In this document: positions 7,033 through 9,194 of the stretch, piece by piece
Layout of the letters: every line of letters begins with the position of its first letter
How positions within the stretch are numbered: the stretch's first letter is position 1
Assembly (NCBI GenBank): GCA_002328485.1
Contig: DCUF01000006.1
Coordinates: 1 to 9,194 of the forward strand
Source: Deltaproteobacteria bacterium UBA2221
Lineage (GTDB): Bacteria; Desulfobacterota; Syntrophorhabdia; Syntrophorhabdales; WCHB1-27
DNA length: 9,194 bases
Reading direction: 5' to 3'
Made by a program: the position numbers and the translations under genes
The notes under the pieces: generated by a model
The model's input: the letters and a program-made list of their open reading frames with translations, nothing else
The model's database searches: none
Told to the model about the DNA's origin: nothing

Positions 7033-8152
7033 CCATTGTGCCTTCCGTTGGTAAAGGCAAGTCACTGCTCGCCTTGACATCCAGCCAATTTAGAGCGGCA
7101 AGATTACGTATGGTCAATCCGACTTCTCCTTGATCGAGGGCGGGTTTACGTCGCTGTTTCCACTGCATCACGCAGGCAAGGACATCCTTTTCAGACAGGG
7201 TTTGCGTCCTGCTATCGCAAATTGACCGGGCTGCGTAAAGTACGGTTGCGGCTATTTCAGCTTGATTCGTATCCATTCTCATAAATAGATCCGAGGTCTT
7301 TTCAATGATATGTTCCCATTCCTTTAGATAAGTAGCGTACGATTTATACGCATCCTGATAGGTTTGGCCGACCTTGACCGCAAACATCTTGCCGAGCCTC
7401 TGTTCACGGATTAAACCGTTATTGATCAGGCGTGTCACCAGTGCCTTCAATGCTGGAGAGAACGGGCCGTAGCTCCCTTTCTGATAGTCGAGACCCAGGG
7501 GTAATCCCTGCTCAGAGGCAAAGTACGCGATTTTCTGAAATCGTGTCCGTCCAACAGGCCAATGGTAGGGTTGTTCTTCAATTCGCTTCAGGATTTCCAC
7601 CAGGGCCACCCATGCGGGTTTGATCCATTCGGGACCGCGTGATTCCTGATCCACGCCCACAGAATCACCTCGTTCCCAAAGGAATTCCGGCTGCAATTCT
7701 TCATGCGGGGTACCATAAGGCGCATATAATTCGATAGAGATATCCATTTTACCAAGGAGACGGTAAAGCGTTGGTCCGACAATACGCCACTCAAGCTGGC
7801 CTTGACCACATCCCAAAGGAGGAACAGCCATTGATTGAATCCCCCAGTCCTTATAGTGCCTGAGCAGGTATTCAAGGCCTTCAATAATGCTTTTCAAGTT
7901 AGCTACTGATCTCCAGTGATCCTTGGTGGGGAAATTCAAGATCCAGGGGGGAATAACTCTTTTGAAGAGGTAAGGACGTCCCAATTTGACCTCGCCCCGT
8001 TTGCACCGGACCACGTAATCTTCGTACATATCCGGAAAGCGGTTTTTGAACTCAAGGGCTACACCTTTGCCCATCACTCCGACGCAGTTTACCGTATTCA
8101 CCCAGGTTTGCGCCTTCGACTCAAATAAATCTCCTATCAACACTTTGACCAT
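7025..8152 (-). CDS. darG: DarG: macrodomain antitoxin, DNA ADP-ribosyl glycohydrolase
   Basis: 375 aa. The N-terminal macrodomain (1-about 145) opens with MVKVLIGDLFES and carries VNTVNCVGVMGKGVALEFK at 18-36 for ADP-ribose binding. The DarG loop NFPTKDHWR is at 73-81, where K77 is likely the residue equivalent to the lysine implicated in DarG catalysis. The phosphate-binding loop PPLGCGQGQLEW is at 111-122. Known DarG proteins remove ADP-ribose from thymidine in DNA and also bind DarT. The C-terminal part has FQKIAYFASEQGLPLG and YGPFSPALKALVTRLINNGLI (about 205-248), which looks like the winged-helix/SocA-like region seen in many DarG proteins, and may hold the DarT-binding role. The ATG at 8152 is chosen because AAGGAG (8160-8165) lies 7 nt upstream; the in-frame ATG at 8158 sits too close to it. 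The ribosome site overlaps the darT TAA, so translation is coupled. Confidence 0.95.
   Translation of the reverse strand: MVKVLIGDLFESKAQTWVNTVNCVGVMGKGVALEFKNRFPDMYEDYVVRCKRGEVKLGRPYLFKRVIPPWILNFPTKDHWRSVANLKSIIEGLEYLLRHYKDWGIQSMAVPPLGCGQGQLEWRIVGPTLYRLLGKMDISIELYAPYGTPHEELQPEFLWERGDSVGVDQESRGPEWIKPAWVALVEILKRIEEQPYHWPVGRTRFQKIAYFASEQGLPLGLDYQKGSYGPFSPALKALVTRLINNGLIREQRLGKMFAVKVGQTYQDAYKSYATYLKEWEHIIEKTSDLFMRMDTNQAEIAATVLYAARSICDSRTQTLSEKDVLACVMQWKQRRKPALDQGEVGLTIRNLAALNWLDVKASSDLPLPTEGTMDA
7041..7046 (-). promoter_or_regulatory. Ribosome binding site deciding the radC-like start
   Basis: GGAAGG on the minus strand is 8 nt from the ATG at 7032 and lies inside the darG coding end. The alternative ATG at 7017 has no purine-rich site at a proper distance, so the 244-aa form is preferred. 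Confidence 0.6.
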
Positions 8153-8159
8153 GGGCATT

Positions 8160-8165
8160 CTCCTT
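8160..8165 (-). promoter_or_regulatory. Ribosome binding site of darG overlapping the darT stop codon
   Basis: AAGGAG on the minus strand, preceded by the T of the darT TAA stop. It is 7 nt from the ATG at 8152 and only 1 nt from the ATG at 8158, so the internal start is favoured. The overlap couples antitoxin translation to ribosomes finishing the toxin gene. Confidence 0.75.
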
Positions 8166-8757
8166 AGATTTGGAAGAATAGCTTGGGATCGACTGCAACT
8201 GGCAATCTGAATCCTGAATCCTCCAGTAGTTTTTGGTTCTCCTGACATGAAACATACGCCCCCTCGATAAAGCGAGAATCAACCTTGTTGGGCACCAGGG
8301 CCTCTGCACACTTGACCCGGGCTTTGTGCCATTGCTGGATTTGATTACTGTCTGTCCACCACTCAGCGAAAACAAGATCAAAATCGATCTTGTCGAGCCC
8401 TAACTTAGAAGGCCAGAACCCAGTGTATGTACTGGCAGCATTTCCGTCAGCGATTACCACCCCCGCAAGATCCAAAACCTCTGGACTAATCCTGAGTACG
8501 CATAGAGACTTATGCTGAGCAGCACGCTTGTACATCATCGGATTTCTGGCACAAAAATATAGGTTGACATAGGAGTGGAGAGGCTTACCTCCTGGTATTG
8601 TTTTCTTCGCTCTTATCTCCTGAATTTCCTGCATGGCAACTGACGTATGATTGAGCCTTTTGGCCTCATAAAGGCATAGAATCCCACGGGCGATGATCGA
8701 AGGAACATTCTGAATCGGGGTGATGTAATGGAGTTCGCGGAGATCTGATCGTTTCAT
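8164..8757 (-). CDS. darT: DarT: DNA thymidine ADP-ribosyltransferase toxin
   Basis: 197 aa, typical for DarT (DUF4433). The family uses NAD+ to attach ADP-ribose to thymidine in single-stranded DNA, which blocks replication and can abort phage infection. Visible hallmarks are ELHYITPIQNVPSIIARGIL at 8-27 (NAD-binding histidine H10), an ADP-ribosylating loop region around 35-60, HSYVNLYFCARNPMMYKR at 61-78, and AEALVPNKV at 151-159 with E152 as the predicted catalytic glutamate. All key residues appear intact, so it should be active. The ATG at 8757 gives the usual family N-terminus. A purine-rich GGGAGGAGGAGGG lies 12 nt upstream (8770-8782), slightly far. A TTG at 8793 would add 12 residues and overlap the upstream gene, which I think less likely. 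The immediate partner is darG. Confidence 0.95.
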   Translation of the reverse strand: MKRSDLRELHYITPIQNVPSIIARGILCLYEAKRLNHTSVAMQEIQEIRAKKTIPGGKPLHSYVNLYFCARNPMMYKRAAQHKSLCVLRISPEVLDLAGVVIADGNAASTYTGFWPSKLGLDKIDFDLVFAEWWTDSNQIQQWHKARVKCAEALVPNKVDSRFIEGAYVSCQENQKLLEDSGFRLPVAVDPKLFFQI

Positions 8758-8785
8758 GCCGTAGCGGAGCCCTCCTCCTCCCGAG

Positions 8786-8983
8786 CTACCCAATCTTCTT
8801 CTTGGCGAGAAGCTTTTCGGGCCACAAGTCAGGGGCCTTGCTCTTCAGCTCGGTTTCAATCAACTCCGAAAGCCATGCCTGTTCGGTTGTCCCCTCCCGG
8901 ACACAGAATATCTTTAGAGCCTTCTTGAATTCGGTAGGGACACGAACATGAACCTGGGATATCTTGCCAGATGACTCAGCCAT
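8786..8983 (-). CDS. Small ribbon-helix-helix-like DNA-binding protein, first gene of the operon
   Basis: 65 aa. The sequence KISQVHVRVPTEFKKALKIF at 7-26, then CVREGTTEQAWLSELIETEL at 27-46, follows the beta strand plus two helices of CopG/Arc-type ribbon-helix-helix proteins: alternating polar residues in the strand (QVHVRVP), then an amphipathic helix, a GTT turn and a second helix. Such proteins bind DNA as dimers and often repress their own operon in toxin-antitoxin loci. Start choice: ATG at 8983 with GGAGGAG (8990-8996) 6 nt upstream. The ATG at 8998 and TTG at 9001 lie upstream of that ribosome site and are less likely. It is the first gene after the promoter/operator at 9015-9051 and is 28 bp from darT. 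Inferred role: autorepressor of the DarTG-RM operon. It could instead be an antitoxin-like accessory. Confidence 0.75.
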   Translation of the reverse strand: MAESSGKISQVHVRVPTEFKKALKIFCVREGTTEQAWLSELIETELKSKAPDLWPEKLLAKKKIG

Positions 8984-8989
8984 GCCATA

Positions 8990-8996
8990 CTCCTCC
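8990..8996 (-). promoter_or_regulatory. Ribosome binding site of the ribbon-helix-helix gene
   Basis: GGAGGAG on the minus strand ends 6 nt before the ATG at 8983. It decides the start in favour of the 65-aa form, because the upstream in-frame ATG (8998) and TTG (9001) would not be served by it. Confidence 0.75.
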
Positions 8997-9014
8997 ATCA
9001 AGGGACGTTACAGA

Positions 9015-9032
9015 TTGGTAACTTTTTACCAA
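9015..9032. promoter_or_regulatory. Inverted-repeat operator candidate overlapping the -10
   Basis: TTGGTAA-CTTT-TTACCAA, a perfect 7-bp inverted repeat with a 4-bp spacer. It covers the -10 element of the operon promoter, so a bound dimer would block transcription. The likely binder is the ribbon-helix-helix protein encoded just downstream (inference). Confidence 0.65.
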
Positions 9033-9051
9033 ACAACCAGAGCAATGTCAA
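9023..9051 (-). promoter_or_regulatory. Sigma70-type promoter of the DarTG-RM operon
   Basis: On the minus strand a perfect -35 TTGACA (9046-9051) is followed after 17 bp by the -10-like TAAAAA (9023-9028, 4 of 6 consensus bases). It lies about 40 bp upstream of the first start codon at 8983. An A/T-rich tract at about 9090-9110 farther upstream could help RNA polymerase binding. The perfect -35 and ideal spacing make it the best candidate for driving the whole seven-gene unit. Confidence 0.7.
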
Positions 9052-9194
9052 GCATCCTTTTTGAGTACTGGAACTCCGATATAAGGATTGAAAAAAAATA
9101 AAAAATTTTCGTAAAACTTATGACATTGAAAATTAAAGCTGTGACACTGAAGTAGTTCACAAAAGGCACTGATTGGCACTGGGTGGGTTGATAA
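9052..9194. other. AT-rich upstream region without a gene
   Basis: I see no credible coding sequence, tRNA or insertion-sequence end here. It contains the direct repeats at 9121-9181 and an A/T tract at about 9090-9110. The tract has no GC stem beside it, so I do not call a terminator. Confidence 0.6.
9121..9181. repeat. Short direct repeats upstream of the operon promoter
   Basis: TGACATTGAA (9121-9130) and TGACACTGAA (9142-9151) are 21 bp apart, two DNA helix turns. GGCACTG occurs at 9165-9171 and again at 9175-9181, 10 bp apart. Helical phasing could mean binding sites on one DNA face, but the copies are short and could be chance. Confidence 0.4.

Noticed and set aside
8806..8819. Near-palindrome around an AAGCTT site
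   Set aside because: It lies in the coding end of the ribbon-helix-helix gene, has a mismatch, and looks like a chance effect of lysine and leucine codons.
9085..9112. A/T tract as a rho-independent terminator
   Set aside because: Long A and T runs are present, but no GC-rich stem is adjacent on either strand.
1..9194. CRISPR array, tRNA/rRNA, transposase or integrase
   Set aside because: I searched by eye on both strands and found no regular repeat-spacer pattern, no cloverleaf-type sequence and no transposase or recombinase motifs.

Overview
The window is bacterial accessory (defence-island type) DNA. Every gene I can support lies on the minus strand, so the biological reading order is right to left. 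GC is moderate: the methylase, specificity and TIR-like genes look clearly richer in GC than the two ends and the DarTG part, which suggests a mosaic origin. The host cannot be named with certainty. The leftmost protein resembles regulator-like proteins of mobile DNA in Proteobacteria, and the overall style fits Deltaproteobacteria/Desulfobacterota or a similar Gram-negative, but this is a weak inference.

Layout, in transcription order. Positions 9052-9194 are an AT-rich leader with short direct repeats. A strong sigma70-type promoter (-35 TTGACA, 17-bp spacer, -10 TAAAAA) lies at 9023-9051, and its -10 sits inside a perfect 7-bp inverted repeat (9015-9032) that looks like an operator. Seven genes follow with tiny gaps or overlaps: a small ribbon-helix-helix-like regulator (8786-8983); darT, a DNA thymidine ADP-ribosyltransferase toxin (8164-8757); darG, its macrodomain antitoxin (7025-8152); a RadC/JAB-domain protein (6298-7032); an HsdM-type adenine methylase carrying an N-terminal HsdR_N/PD-(D/E)XK-like domain (4034-6286); an HsdS specificity subunit (2697-4037); and a two-domain protein with an N-terminal ParB/DGQHR-like part and a C-terminal TIR/nucleoside-deoxyribosyltransferase-like part (1144-2700). 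A 223-bp gap separates this from a monocistronic 248-aa regulator-like gene (174-920), and positions 1-173 hold no gene.

How they may work together. The tight packing (two ATGA overlaps, Shine-Dalgarno sites placed on the preceding stop codons) indicates one operon driven and autoregulated from the right-hand promoter. It combines sequence-specific DNA methylation (HsdM/HsdS), a DNA-ADP-ribosylating toxin with its antitoxin (DarT/DarG), a RadC protein, and a possible nucleotide-using or nucleotide-sensing TIR-like protein. No translocating HsdR gene is present. Either the PD-(D/E)XK-like domain at the front of HsdM cuts DNA, or the restriction role is taken by DarT and/or the TIR-like protein. 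That composite architecture is the most interesting feature of the window.
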